Part shown: positions 8,558 through 18,332 of the stretch, piece by piece
Layout of the letters: each line of letters opens with the position of its first letter
Position numbering within the stretch: the stretch's first letter is position 1
Source: Paenibacillus sp. P25
GTDB lineage: Bacteria; Bacillota; Bacilli; Paenibacillales; NBRC-103111
Assembly (NCBI GenBank): GCA_024704175.1
Contig: CP085629.1
Coordinates: 6,942,001 to 7,006,000, forward strand
Reading direction: 5' to 3'
Length of the DNA: 64,000 nucleotides
Made by a program: the position numbers and the translations under genes
The notes under the pieces: model-generated
Databases searched by the model: none
What the model was told of the DNA's origin: nothing
The model's input: the letters and a program-made list of their open reading frames with translations, nothing else

Positions 8558-9383
8558 ATGTTCAAATTCGCCAATATGAATTTCATTTATCACCGCTATC
8601 CGTTCGAATATTTCCTGGAGTCTACAGTCCGGGTCGGCCTGCAAGCCATCGAAATTTGGGCGGGAGACCCGCATCTGTATGTGGGGGATATTACACCCCA
8701 GGAGGTTAACTCCATCTTGAAGCAGATTCGGAAGCGGGACTTGAAGGTGGTCTGTTTTACGCCGGAGCAGTGCATGTATCCGATCAATCTGGCCGCCAAG
8801 GACAGCAAGACCCGGAAGAGAAGCATCGAATACTTCAAGAAAAGCATTCAGGTATCCGGTGCGCTGGAGTGCTCCAAAATGGTCGTCACGCCGGGCTACG
8901 GATTTTTCGACGAACCGAAGGAGGAGGTATGGAAGCGGGCGGTCGAGTCGATTGGCGAGCTGGCCGTTTATGCGCAGCGCGCCGGGGTTACGCTGGCTCT
9001 GGAATGCTTTTTCTACCCATATTCCAATGTCCTCATCGATTTGGACGAGCACCGGCGGATGATCACCGGGATCGGATCGGCGCATGTCAAGGCTCTGGTG
9101 GACATTCCGATTATGGTCCGGACGGGAAATTCGCTGGAGCAGTATGCCGCCTTATTCGGGGACGACATTGTACATATTCACTTCACGGACGGGGACGGCG
9201 AAACGACCGCCCACCTGGCGTGGGGAGAAGGCGTGCCTGCCTCTGCCCACTTTCTATGAGCAACTGAAACAAATGAAGTATGACGGCTACCTGTCGCTCG
9301 AGCTGTTCGGCACTTCCTACAATGACGAGCCGGAGAAGGCGATTCGGCAAAGCCTGGAATTTTTAACGGCAGGCGCCAGGTAA
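8558..9383 (+). CDS. frlC: Sugar phosphate isomerase/epimerase, FrlC-like (frameshifted)
   Basis: A TIM-barrel epimerase of about 275 residues. The sequence from GLQAIEIWAGDPHLY through VCFTPEQCMYPINLA and HIHFTDGDGETTAHL to WGEGVLPLPTFYEQL parallels FrlC, which interconverts psicoselysine and fructoselysine. Metal ligands Glu/Asp/His are present (LECFFYPYSN, DIPIM, HIHFTDGDG, LSLELFG). The start at 8558 follows GAGGAG. An extra C near 9237 (gtgcctgcc) shifts the frame, and the remaining C-terminus continues to 9383. The frl operon lies 5 kb downstream, supporting this role, but other ketose epimerase specificities are possible. Confidence 0.68.
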
Positions 9384-9486
9384 AAGGCGGATTGGAGAAG
9401 CTGTCCGTTTCCCCGGATGCTGGATTTGACGCTCTGTCTATGTTAGGTTTATAGATAGAGTAATTGTTGAAGGGGCAGACAGAAAT

Positions 9487-11186
9487 ATGTTCAATGTTGA
9501 ACAGTTGGATATCGACACGTCCTTTTATCGAACGGGTCCCTCCGCCGCTTTGGGAGAAGTAAGAGCGAAATTGGGGCAGTACCGTTTCGCTGTGGTAGAA
9601 GGCCAGGATACTTATGTGATTTCTGCGCCCGAAACGGGGCTTTTCGGCGCATGGGATGAGAATACGCGAGTTGATGAATGGATCAAGCGGGCCGGGCTGG
9701 CTCCATCCCGGGTATGCACCCTGGCGCAGCTGACTGAAGGGGAAGGCGATGGGGAAAGGCCCTGCCTCATTAAGGATAACCAGGGCTCCTTCCAAGGTGT
9801 CGTGACGCCCTCCGCTTTCATCCGTTTCCTGACCCGGGCAAACCGCAGCCTGAATTCCTACTTATCCACGCCGCTGGATACGGTGAATGATGCGGTTACC
9901 GCAGTGGACCGGGAGGGGCGCGTCATCATTTGGAACCGTACGGCGGAAGAAGTGTATGCGATCAAGAAGCAGGACATCATCGGAAGGAAGATAGGGGAGC
10001 ACTTTGCCAAAGAGTCCATCATGCTGCACAACATTTTGGACGAGGGACGCATTGTACGGCAAGCCTACCACCAGCCGGCGCCGGGCAAGCATGTCTTGAT
10101 CAATGCGTCGCCGATTATAGAGAACAATAAGATCATCGGAGGCATCGCCACCGAAAAGGATATCTCGCGAATCGTCCATTTGAACGAGGAGCTGTATTCT
10201 GCGCTTCCCCTGCGGATTGAGCAGGAAAGGCCCTTCTCTTCCATTATCGGGATGGGTCCCGCGTTTAAACGTTCCATCACGGCGGCGCAGAAATTCGCGC
10301 AAACCGGGGCCCCTGTTCTGCTGACAGGCGAGCCGGGGACGGGCAAAGAAATGCTGGCGCAGGCCATTCATTACGGAGGGGATCGCAAAAACGGCCCTTT
10401 CCTGACCCTGCACTGCGGTGCGATCCCCGGAGGCCTGCTGGAATCGGAGCTGTTCGGTTATCAGGGCGGAGCTTTCACGAGCGGGGAGAACCAGGGGAAG
10501 GCTGGCAAGCTGGAGATGGCTGAAGCAGGTACGCTTCTTCTGGAGGAAATCGGGCGAATGCCGCTGGATATCCAGTTAAAGCCGCTGGATTACCTGAGAA
10601 GCGGTACCTTCCGCCGGGTCGGCGGGGAAACGGACTTGCAGGCGGATACCCGGATCATCGCGACTTCGACGGCCTCTCTGCAGCAATTAATGGCGCAGGG
10701 GAGTTTCTCGAGAAGCTGTATTACCAGTTAAGCAAGATGAGCATCGAGCTTCCTTCGCTGCGCGAGCGGACGGAGGATATCCCGGAGCTGGTGCAGGCGT
10801 TCATCCGCGAATTTTCCGTGCAATACCAGAAGCCGGTCCCCAAAGTGGATCCTGTGGTGATGGCCGTTCTTATGAATTATGTGTGGCCGGGCAACATCAG
10901 CGAGCTGCGAAACGACATAGAGCGAATGGTCATTCTGAACGACCGCGAAACGCTAACGGCGGATTGTCTTCCGGAATCGTTGATCGCCTTTGCTGAGGCA
11001 TCCGAAGAACAAGAGCAGCGAGCCGGATACGAGTCGCCTGAGCGGCCGGGACCGGCGGAGGAGCAGGCGATGATCGAAGAAGCCCTCCGCAAAACGTACG
11101 GCAACAAAAGCGCGGCCGCCAAGCTTCTTGGCATTTCGAGGGGCACGCTGTACAACAAAATGAAGGAATACCAACTGGAAAGCTAA
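9487..11186 (+). CDS. PAS-AAA+-Fis enhancer-binding-type regulator, probable activator of proline catabolism (frameshifted)
   Basis: About 567 residues. The order is an N-terminal sensory region (1-120), a PAS domain (about 130-230, VNDAVTAVDREGRVIIWN), an AAA+ module (Walker A GEPGTGKE near 280) and a C-terminal Fis-type HTH (KSAAAKLLGISRGTLYNKMK). One base is missing near 10700 (cagggGag), shifting to the frame that ends at 11186. The motor motif normally GAFTGA reads GAFTSG, and the Walker B Asp is Glu (LLLEEIG). It may therefore not remodel sigma-54 holoenzyme. The proline dehydrogenase and P5C dehydrogenase genes follow directly, so it is likely their regulator, like RocR in arrangement. 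Confidence 0.82.
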
Positions 11187-11215
11187 TAACTGCGCAAAGG
11201 CAAATTGCCGCAAAA

Positions 11216-11256
11216 ACCGGTTCCCTAAAGACTAAGGGAAGCCGGTTCTTTTTTTG
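11216..11256 (+). terminator. Terminator of the AAA+ regulator gene
   Basis: ACCGGTTCCCT / AGGGAAGCCGGT arms are followed by CTTTTTTTG. It separates the regulator from the proline genes, so these have their own promoter. Confidence 0.9.
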
Positions 11257-11271
11257 TGAAAAAATTGTTAA

Positions 11272-11307
11272 ACACATATATACAAAATTTACTCATATGT
11301 GTATAAT
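11272..11307 (+). promoter_or_regulatory. Proline operon promoter with inverted repeat
   Basis: ACACATAT (11272-11279) and ATATGTGT (11295-11302) are perfect inverted arms 15 bases apart, ending at a consensus -10 TATAAT (11302-11307). The upstream -35 is poor, as expected for an activated sigma-A promoter. No GG-N10-GC sigma-54 element is visible between the terminator and the gene. The upstream regulator is the obvious candidate ligand. Confidence 0.5.
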
Positions 11308-11368
11308 TATCCTCATCAACATGAACAAATATGTTCAAGAAATTGAACAATTCCTGATGGAGGGCCGC

Positions 11369-12283
11369 ATGGAAGCACTAATGAGAAATTTTTTCCAATC
11401 CCTTGGCAAAAGCCACACGGCCGTGAAATTGGCACGAAGGTACGGGCTGAAATTCGGAGCCGGCCGGTTTGTTGCCGGAGAGACGATTGACCGGGCTATT
11501 TCCGCCGTTCGAAGGCTGAACCTGGAAGGGAAGATGGCCACCCTGGACCATTTGGGCGAATTCGTCGGCACGGAGCAGGAAGCGACCGAATCGGCAAGCA
11601 TGTGCATTCAGACTTTGAAAGCCATCGCAGCCGCCGGCGTGAACTCGAACTTGTCCTTGAAGATGACGTCCCTGGGCCTGGACATCAGCAAGGACCTCTG
11701 CATGAACAATATGCGGCGGATCCTGAACTGCGCCAGAGAGCACGGCAATTTCGTGCGCATCGATATGGAGGACTTCTCCCACTGCCAGATCTCGCTCGAC
11801 ATCTACCGTGAGCTTCGCCGGGAGTACGACAACGTGGGGCTGGTCATTCAGGCGTATCTTTACCGCACCGAGCAGGACATTGAGGACTTGAATGCGCTGA
11901 AAGCCAACCTCCGGCTGGTCAAGGGGGCGTATAAAGAGTCCCCGAAGGTGGCGTTCCCCGATAAGAAGGATGTCGACGATAATTTCAGGAAGATCATCCG
12001 CCAGCATCTGTCGAACGGGAATTATACGGCGATTGCGACCCATGACGAGGCCGTTGTGAAGGATTCGCTGGATTTTATTAAAGAAAGGAGGATCCCAAAC
12101 GATCAGTTCGAGTTCCAAATGCTTTACGGCATCTCGGAGGAGCTGCAGAACCGGCTGGTACAAGAGGGCTACCGGGTGCGGGTGTATGTGCCTTACGGTA
12201 TCGACTGGTTCGGCTATTTCATGAGGCGGTTGGCCGAACGGCCTGCGAATGTCTGGTTTGTGTTGAAAAATATGTTCAAATAA
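11369..12283 (+). CDS. Proline dehydrogenase (PutB/FadM-like)
   Basis: A 304-residue FAD enzyme that oxidises proline to 1-pyrroline-5-carboxylate at the membrane. The barrel core is complete: AARRYGLKFGAGRFVAGE-like N-terminus, NLSLKMTSLGLDI, RIDMEDF, VIQAYLYRTEQDI, LRLVKGAYKE, IATHDE and FQMLYGI. The length matches monofunctional Gram-positive ProDH. The open frame reaches back to 11297 across the -10 box. I start at 11369 because GGAGGG lies just upstream and residues MEALMRNFF align with family starts; 11381 is also possible. It is followed 17 bases later by P5C dehydrogenase. Confidence 0.9.
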   Translation: MEALMRNFFQSLGKSHTAVKLARRYGLKFGAGRFVAGETIDRAISAVRRLNLEGKMATLDHLGEFVGTEQEATESASMCIQTLKAIAAAGVNSNLSLKMTSLGLDISKDLCMNNMRRILNCAREHGNFVRIDMEDFSHCQISLDIYRELRREYDNVGLVIQAYLYRTEQDIEDLNALKANLRLVKGAYKESPKVAFPDKKDVDDNFRKIIRQHLSNGNYTAIATHDEAVVKDSLDFIKERRIPNDQFEFQMLYGISEELQNRLVQEGYRVRVYVPYGIDWFGYFMRRLAERPANVWFVLKNMFK

Positions 12284-12300
12284 AAGGAGAGCCGAATAAC

Positions 12301-13865
12301 ATGACGACGGGAACGATTACCCCTTTTACGAACGAAGCGCTTGTGGATTTTTCGCGGGAAGAGAACAAGAGCTTGATGAGAGCGGCCCTGGACAAGGTGA
12401 AGCGCGAGCTGGGGCAGGATTATCCGCTCCACATCGGCGGACGCAAGGTCATGACGGAAGCGAAGGAAGTATCCATTAACCCGGGAGACATCTCGCAGGT
12501 GATCGGCCGTGTGAGCCAGGCCTCCATAGAAGATGCGGAGGAGGCTCTTCAGGCCGCGCTTCAAGCCTTCGAAAGCTGGAAGAAGGTTCCCGCCCGCGAT
12601 CGCGCGGAGTTTCTGTTCAAAGCGGCGGAACTCATGCGGCGGCGCAAGCATGAATTCTCGGCGTGGATGGTTTACGAATCCGGGAAGAACTGGTCCGAAG
12701 CGGATGCGGATACGGCCGAAGCGATCGATTTCATGGAATATTACGCCAGAGAGATGATTCGTTTAAGCGAAACCAACATTCACCGCCCGCTGACGAAAAT
12801 TCCGGGAGAAGACAATGAGCTTACTTATATTCCGCTGGGCGTCGGGGCGGTCATTCCTCCGTGGAACTTCCCTCTTGCCATATGCGCGGGTATGACGACG
12901 GCGGCAATCGTATCGGGCAATACGGTGCTGCTGAAGCCGGCCAGTCCGACACCCGTCATTGCTTACAAGTTCGTCGCCTTAATGGAGGAAGTCGGCGTGC
13001 CGGCCGGAGTGATCAATTTTATTCCGGGCGACGGTGCGAAGATTGGGGACTACTTAACGTCCCATCCGAAAATCCGTTTCATCAATTTTACCGGTTCCAA
13101 GGAAGTCGGACTGCGGATCAACCGTAAAGCGGCAGAGACGGCGGAAGGCCAGATCTGGATCAAACGCGTCATCGCCGAGATGGGCGGCAAGGACGGCATC
13201 GTGGTGGATGAAACGGCGGATCTCGATCAAGCGGCTGCAGCCATTGTAGCTTCCGCATTCGGATTTCAAGGGCAAAAGTGCTCTGCGGGCTCCCGCGCCA
13301 TTCTTGTGGAATCGGTCTACGATCGTGTTCTGGAGAAGGTGGTTCAGCTTACCGAGAGCTTGAAGTCCGGGCTCCCGGAAGATAACTTCCCCGTAGGGCC
13401 TGTGATCGACCGGAAGTCGTACGACAAAATCCTCAGCTATATTGAAATCGGCCGGAAGGAAGGACGGTTGGCGGCCGGAGGGGACAAAGCGGAGGGCAAC
13501 GGCTATTATATTCAGCCTACCATCTTCGCAGACGTGAACCCCGCGCGCGCATCATGCAGGAGGAAATCTTCGGGCCGGTGCTGGCGGTGGCGAAAGCCAA
13601 GGATTGGAAAGAGGCCATTGCGATTTACAACGATACCGAATTCGGACTTACCGGCTCCTTCTTCTCCAGTGACGAAGACCGGATCGCGTATGCGCTGAAT
13701 GAAATGCACTGCGGGAATTTGTATATCAACCGCAAATGCACCGGCGCATTGGTCGGGGTTCATCCGTTCGGCGGCTTCAACATGTCCGGTACGGATTCCA
13801 AAGCGGGCGGCCATGATTATCTGCTGCTCTTCACGCAAGCGAAGCTGACGTCCAGAAAGAGATAA
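12301..13865 (+). CDS. 1-pyrroline-5-carboxylate dehydrogenase (frameshifted)
   Basis: About 520 residues of aldehyde dehydrogenase fold that converts glutamate semialdehyde to glutamate with NAD. Seen: [18 protein letters not shown] for NAD binding, catalytic Glu in [10 protein letters not shown], and Cys in [14 protein letters not shown]. An extra base near 13545 (accccgcgcgc) breaks the frame; the rest ([12 protein letters not shown] ... [16 protein letters not shown]) continues to 13865. AAAGGAGAG precedes the ATG. It completes proline degradation with the preceding gene. The [13 protein letters not shown]-terminus is as in RocA/PutC. Confidence 0.92.
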
Positions 13866-13958
13866 AAGCAGGGGCGGTAAGTCTACCCCTAATCAGAATT
13901 TTCTAAAAAATCTTCTTGCCTAGAGGATGTAAGTTTTGCTACCATATAGACATTATAT

Positions 13959-14037
13959 ATGACGTCGTATGACGACATGAAGTTATTTTGTACCGCATTT
14001 ATTTTTTTAGCTTGTATATGACGTCGTATGACGTCAT
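13959..14037. promoter_or_regulatory. Two tandem palindromic operators upstream of frlB (probable FrlR sites)
   Basis: The 20-mer ATGACGTCGTATGACGTCAT (14018-14037) has perfect 8-bp inverted arms around GTAT. A second copy at 13959-13978 has one mismatch (GACGACAT). The copies start 59 bases apart, both preceded by TAT. They lie 47 bases or more before frlB, where a HutC-type repressor such as FrlR would bind. Assignment to FrlR is inferred from operon context. Confidence 0.65.
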
Positions 14038-14083
14038 CGGCAGATGTATGTTCTAAAGAACTTATCCTTCGGAGGTCCTAACG

Positions 14084-15083
14084 ATGATTAATACTCAACC
14101 GGCTGTTAACCCGCAAGTTCAGCTTGTCCTGGAAGAAGTGAAGAAGCGGAGCGTGAAGAACCTTTTCTTCGTCGCCTGCGGAGGGTCGCTTGCGGTCATG
14201 CATCCGAACAAATATTTTCTGGACCGTGAAGCGGATCAAGTGACATCGGACTTTTACAACGCCAGCGAATTCATCACCCGTAGTCCAAGAACCCTTACGG
14301 ATGCATCGGTCGTCATTCTCTTATCGCTTACCGGCACGACGCCGGAAACCACCGAAGCCGCTGTTTTTGCCAAAAGCAAGGGTGCCCTTACGGTCGGCGT
14401 TACTTGTGACATTGAATCCCCGCTCGCTAAGGCCGTTGACCATGCGGTGATCTATGACAATGCATTTGCGGGAGTGCCGATCGAAGTTCTGAACGGGAAC
14501 TTCTCCGTAATGTACCAGCTCGGAGCGGGGATCATTGATGCCGTTGAGGGCAAGGATGTCTTTGCCGCGGCTGGTGAGCAGCTTGTCGAAGCTGCAGCCG
14601 GTGATCGACCGAGCCAAGGAGCAGTACGAGGGTTACTTTAATACATACGCGGAAGCCTGGAAGGATGAGAAGATCATCTACACGCTGGCCAGCGGAGCCA
14701 ATTACGGAGCGGCTTATTCCCATGCCATTTGCAACCTGATGGAGCTTCAATGGATCCATTCCCATGCCATTCACGCCGGCGAGTTTTTCCACGGTCCTTT
14801 TGAAATTGTGGATCCAGAGGTGCCGTTCATCCTCCTGCTCGGCCTGGATGAGACAAGACCGCTGGAAGAGCGGGCACTGCAATTCTTGAAACGGTTCGGC
14901 GGCAAGACGATGATTCTGGATGCCAAGGAGCTGGACTTCGGGGATGTGGACGAAGCATTCAAAGGCTACCTGGTTCCCATCGTGTTCAACAATCTGTTAT
15001 GGAAATTGATTAACAAACTGGCTGATCTCCGCCACCATCCGATGTTTACCGCCCGCAGATACATGAAGAAAGTAGAGTACTAA
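14084..15083 (+). CDS. frlB: Fructosamine-6-phosphate deglycase (frameshifted)
   Basis: A SIS-domain protein of about 332 residues that hydrolyses 6-phosphofructosamines to glucose 6-phosphate and free amine. It matches FrlB along its length: FFVACGGSLAVMHP, LSLTGTTPETTEAA, ASGANYGAAYSHAICNLME, WIHSHAIHAGEFFHGPF, LLGLDETRPLEERAL, and C-terminal RRYMKKVEY. An extra G near 14568 (gccgcggctgg) splits the frame. GGAGGTCC precedes the ATG. It heads a frlB-O-N-M-D operon in the Bacillus subtilis order, downstream of two palindromic operators. Confidence 0.88.
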
Positions 15084-15149
15084 GCCGGATCAGCAACACG
15101 CCGTAACCAAGACCTGCTTCAAGAGATGAAGAAAAAGGGGATAAGACGA

Positions 15150-16457
15150 ATGAAAAAGCTGCTTTCCTTGTCCATGTGCGTTGTCCTGGTTGTACTGCTT
15201 CTCGCCGGTTGCTCCGGCAAATCGGACGGCTCCGCCTCAGGCGGTGCCTCCGCGGGCACAGCAGGTTCTGATAAGATTACGCTTACATTCTTCCACCGCT
15301 GGCCCAATGAACCGTTCAAGAGCTACTTTGACGGCATCATTAAAGAATTTGAGCAAAAGAATCCGAATATCAAAATCAACGTCATCACCGCACTCAACGA
15401 AGAGTATAAGCAGAAAATCAATGTGCAGCTGAGCAACAGCAATCCCCCGGACATCTTCTTCACCTGGGTCGGCGAGTACGGGGATAAATTCATCCGCAAC
15501 GGCACCGCGCTCGATCTGACGAAGTATGTTCAAGAGGACAAGGCCTGGGCCGACCAAATCATCCCTTCCGCCTTAAAGCCTTTTACCCTGGACAATAAGG
15601 TTTATGGCGTTCCCATTCTGATGGACGTCAGGCGCCTAACCTACAATAAGGAAATCTTCAACAAGTTAGGGCTTGAGCCGCCGACCACGTGGCAGCAGTT
15701 CGTCGAAGTGCTGGGGAAAATCAAAGCCAGCGGCATCACCCCGCTCGGTCTGGGCAATAAGGCGCCGTGGAATGCCGGACTTTATATCACAACGCTGAAT
15801 CAGCGCCTTGTCGGCAAGGAAGCGCTGGCTAAGGACAATAATCGGGCAACCGGGGAATTTACCGATCCGGGCTACATCCAAGCGCTGCAGAAGCTGCAGG
15901 AGCTCATGCCTTATATGAATGACCAGCCGAATGCGCTGAGCCGCGAAGAAGAGCGGAATATGTTCGTCAATGGGAAAATAGCCATCATGCCTCTGCATAC
16001 GATTGAGTACCCGTTCGTGAAGAACGCCAAGTTCGATTGGGGCACGTTCAACTTCCCTTCGATCGAAGGAGCTCCCGGCGACCAGAATGTCATTACCGGC
16101 GCGCCGGAGGGCTTCATGATCTCGGCCAAATCGAAGCATCCCGCCGAAGCGATGGCCTTCTTGAAATACCTGACTTCCCAGCCGCAAGCGGAACGATGGG
16201 TGAAACAAACCAGCGTCATCAGCACGACCAAAGGCGCGGTGACGACCGAGAACTCTCTGCCGGTGATGGTGCAGGTCATCAAGCAGGTGGAAGCGTCGAA
16301 TGATATGGCGATATGGATCGATACGATGCTGGACGGGCAAATTGTGAATCCGTATTTGGCCGGTCTTCAGGAGCCGCTGAATAAGACGAAGACGCCGGAA
16401 CAAATCATGAGCGATGTGCAGGCTGCCGCCAAACGGGTCAGAGAAGCGTCGAAATAA
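15150..16457 (+). CDS. frlO: ABC transporter substrate-binding lipoprotein for fructosamines
   Basis: A 435-residue family 1 extracellular solute-binding protein. A signal peptide with lipobox LLLAGC (MKKLLSLSMCVVLVVLL...) anchors it to the outer face of the membrane. The mature protein has the typical TFFHRWPNEPFKSYFDGIIKEF and GVPILMDVRRLTYNKEIF segments. I start at 15150 rather than at the earlier ATG 15126, because AAGGGG is spaced for it and the signal peptide is then canonical. Located between frlB and two permease genes. Confidence 0.85.
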   Translation: MKKLLSLSMCVVLVVLLLAGCSGKSDGSASGGASAGTAGSDKITLTFFHRWPNEPFKSYFDGIIKEFEQKNPNIKINVITALNEEYKQKINVQLSNSNPPDIFFTWVGEYGDKFIRNGTALDLTKYVQEDKAWADQIIPSALKPFTLDNKVYGVPILMDVRRLTYNKEIFNKLGLEPPTTWQQFVEVLGKIKASGITPLGLGNKAPWNAGLYITTLNQRLVGKEALAKDNNRATGEFTDPGYIQALQKLQELMPYMNDQPNALSREEERNMFVNGKIAIMPLHTIEYPFVKNAKFDWGTFNFPSIEGAPGDQNVITGAPEGFMISAKSKHPAEAMAFLKYLTSQPQAERWVKQTSVISTTKGAVTTENSLPVMVQVIKQVEASNDMAIWIDTMLDGQIVNPYLAGLQEPLNKTKTPEQIMSDVQAAAKRVREASK

Positions 16458-16527
16458 CCGGTTCGGGGTATGGCCATGAAGCGTTCGGTCATACCCCGAA
16501 TACCATTTTAAGCGAAGGTGGAAGATA

Positions 16528-17406
16528 ATGGCGAAACACAAAATAACTCCTTACTTGTATGTAGCTCCGAGCCTGCTGATCGTAGCCTTCTTCATTTATT
16601 ATCCCGTGCTGGATAATGTGCAGTCCAGCTTCTACAGCTGGTCGCCTTTCTCGGCGGGCAGAGACTTCGTGGGTACGACCAATTATATCCGCCTGTTCCA
16701 TGACTCGGTCTTCCAACTGGCACTGAAGAACAATCTCATTCACGCCGTCATCTCCTTCGTGATTCAAGTGCTCGGAACCCTGGTGCTTGCCGCGATTCTG
16801 GAGGATACCGTGTTCAGACGCATTTCCCCTCTTCTGCGAACCGTATACTTTTTTCCCGTGCTTATCTCCATTTCTGTTATCGGCCTTCTGTTCACGTTCA
16901 TCTACAATCCTGAAATCGGGTCGCTCAATAAAGGGCTCACCCTAGTGGGGCTGAAGGAATACACGACGGGGTGGCTCGGCGACAGCAATACGGCCTTCTA
17001 TGCGGTGATTGCAATGGGGCAGTGGCAGGGAATCGGTTATTACGCGATGCTTTATATCGTAGCGATCCAGAAAATCCCGAACGAAATTTATGAAGCCGCC
17101 AAAATCGACGGAGCGGGTAAAATCCGCACCTTCTTGAACGTAACGGCACCGCAGGTGAAAGAAATGGTATTTGTCGTATCGATCCTCGTGGTCACCTCAT
17201 CGATCCTGGTATTCAGCGACGTTTACGTGCTGACAGGCGGCGGTCCGGGCTATGCTTCCCAGGTGCTGAGCACGTATCTGTATCAAGCCGCTTTCGTCAA
17301 TAATGAAATGGGTTATGCGTCGGCTATTTCCAACGTGATTTTACTCATCACCTTCTTGTTATACCTGGTACAAACGAAACTGTTCAAAATCAGCGAGGAG
17401 GGGTGA
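16528..17406 (+). CDS. frlN: ABC transporter permease, fructosamine uptake
   Basis: A 292-residue MalF-type permease with six predicted helices and the EAA loop EAAKIDGAGKIRTFLNVTAPQ that contacts the ATPase. It follows the binding protein by 70 bases with GAAGGTGG before the ATG, and is one base from the next permease. No ATPase gene is present in the operon, as in Bacillus, where the shared MsmX-type ATPase or a distant gene serves. Confidence 0.86.
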   Translation: MAKHKITPYLYVAPSLLIVAFFIYYPVLDNVQSSFYSWSPFSAGRDFVGTTNYIRLFHDSVFQLALKNNLIHAVISFVIQVLGTLVLAAILEDTVFRRISPLLRTVYFFPVLISISVIGLLFTFIYNPEIGSLNKGLTLVGLKEYTTGWLGDSNTAFYAVIAMGQWQGIGYYAMLYIVAIQKIPNEIYEAAKIDGAGKIRTFLNVTAPQVKEMVFVVSILVVTSSILVFSDVYVLTGGGPGYASQVLSTYLYQAAFVNNEMGYASAISNVILLITFLLYLVQTKLFKISEEG

Positions 17407-17407
17407 C

Positions 17408-18289
17408 ATGGAATCGATGACAGGAACCTTCCAGCAAATGAAGACAGCGGTGAAGAAAAGGAGGTCCCCGGGCTCGCAGCTGCTCGTTGCGATTGTTGCC
17501 GTATTTTTATTCGCTTATTTTCTCATCGTAGCTTACCCGTTATTCTGGATGGCGATCAATTCGCTCAAGGTGACCGATGAAATTTACAGCAGCAACTGGG
17601 CTCTGCCATCCAAGTGGATGTTCTCCAACTATGCCGAGGCCTGGGACAAGGGGGTCTCCGATTATTTCTTCAACAGCCTGTGGATTACCGCCGTTACGAT
17701 CGTGCTTACCGTCCTGACGGGCGCATTCAGCGCGTACGGCCTGTCCAGGTTCCAATTCCGCGGCAAATATGCGATTCTGGCGCTTCTCTCCGCCGGGATG
17801 ATGTTCTCCCCGCAGGTCAGCCTGATCCCTTTGTTTAAGCTGGTGCAGACGCTGCATATTTACAATACGGGATGGGCCTTGATCTTGCCGTATGTGGCCT
17901 TCCGGACGTCGCTGACGGTGCTGCTCATCCGCTCTTTCTTCCTCTCCCTGCCGAAGGAGCTGGAGGAATCGGCCTTCTTGGACGGCTGTTCGAGCCTCGG
18001 GATCTTTTTTCGAATCTTCCTGCCGCTCAGCAAGCCCATTATGATGACTACCGTCATCCTGACCGCTTATTGGGCCTGGAATGAATTTATGTTTGCGATT
18101 ATCTTCATCGACAGCGACTCGGAGAAAACCATCACGGCCGGTCTGCTCGCCTTCCGGGACGCGCTGTATACCGATTGGGGCGTACTGATGGCGGGACTGA
18201 TCATTTCCGCGCTTCCGTTAATCCTTCTGTTTATTTTTATGCAGAAGCATTTTATCCGGGGGTTGTCCGAAGGCGGAGTGAAAGGATAA
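17408..18289 (+). CDS. frlM: ABC transporter permease, fructosamine uptake
   Basis: A 293-residue MalG-type permease with about six helices and the EAA motif near ELEESAFLDGCSSLGIFFRIFLPLSKP. It ends in FIRGLSEGGVKG, the usual terminus of this family. GAGGAGGGG overlaps the end of the preceding permease gene. The pair forms the membrane channel of the importer. Confidence 0.86.
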   Translation: MESMTGTFQQMKTAVKKRRSPGSQLLVAIVAVFLFAYFLIVAYPLFWMAINSLKVTDEIYSSNWALPSKWMFSNYAEAWDKGVSDYFFNSLWITAVTIVLTVLTGAFSAYGLSRFQFRGKYAILALLSAGMMFSPQVSLIPLFKLVQTLHIYNTGWALILPYVAFRTSLTVLLIRSFFLSLPKELEESAFLDGCSSLGIFFRIFLPLSKPIMMTTVILTAYWAWNEFMFAIIFIDSDSEKTITAGLLAFRDALYTDWGVLMAGLIISALPLILLFIFMQKHFIRGLSEGGVKG

Positions 18290-18332
18290 AATTTAAACTT
18301 TTAAACAACAAGAGGGGTTTGGGAGGCAAACG

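Noticed and set aside
11187-11368. Sigma-54 promoter for the proline genes
   Set aside because: No GG-N10-GC with TGGCAC/TTGCA character is present. The closest, around 11199, lies upstream of the regulator's terminator.
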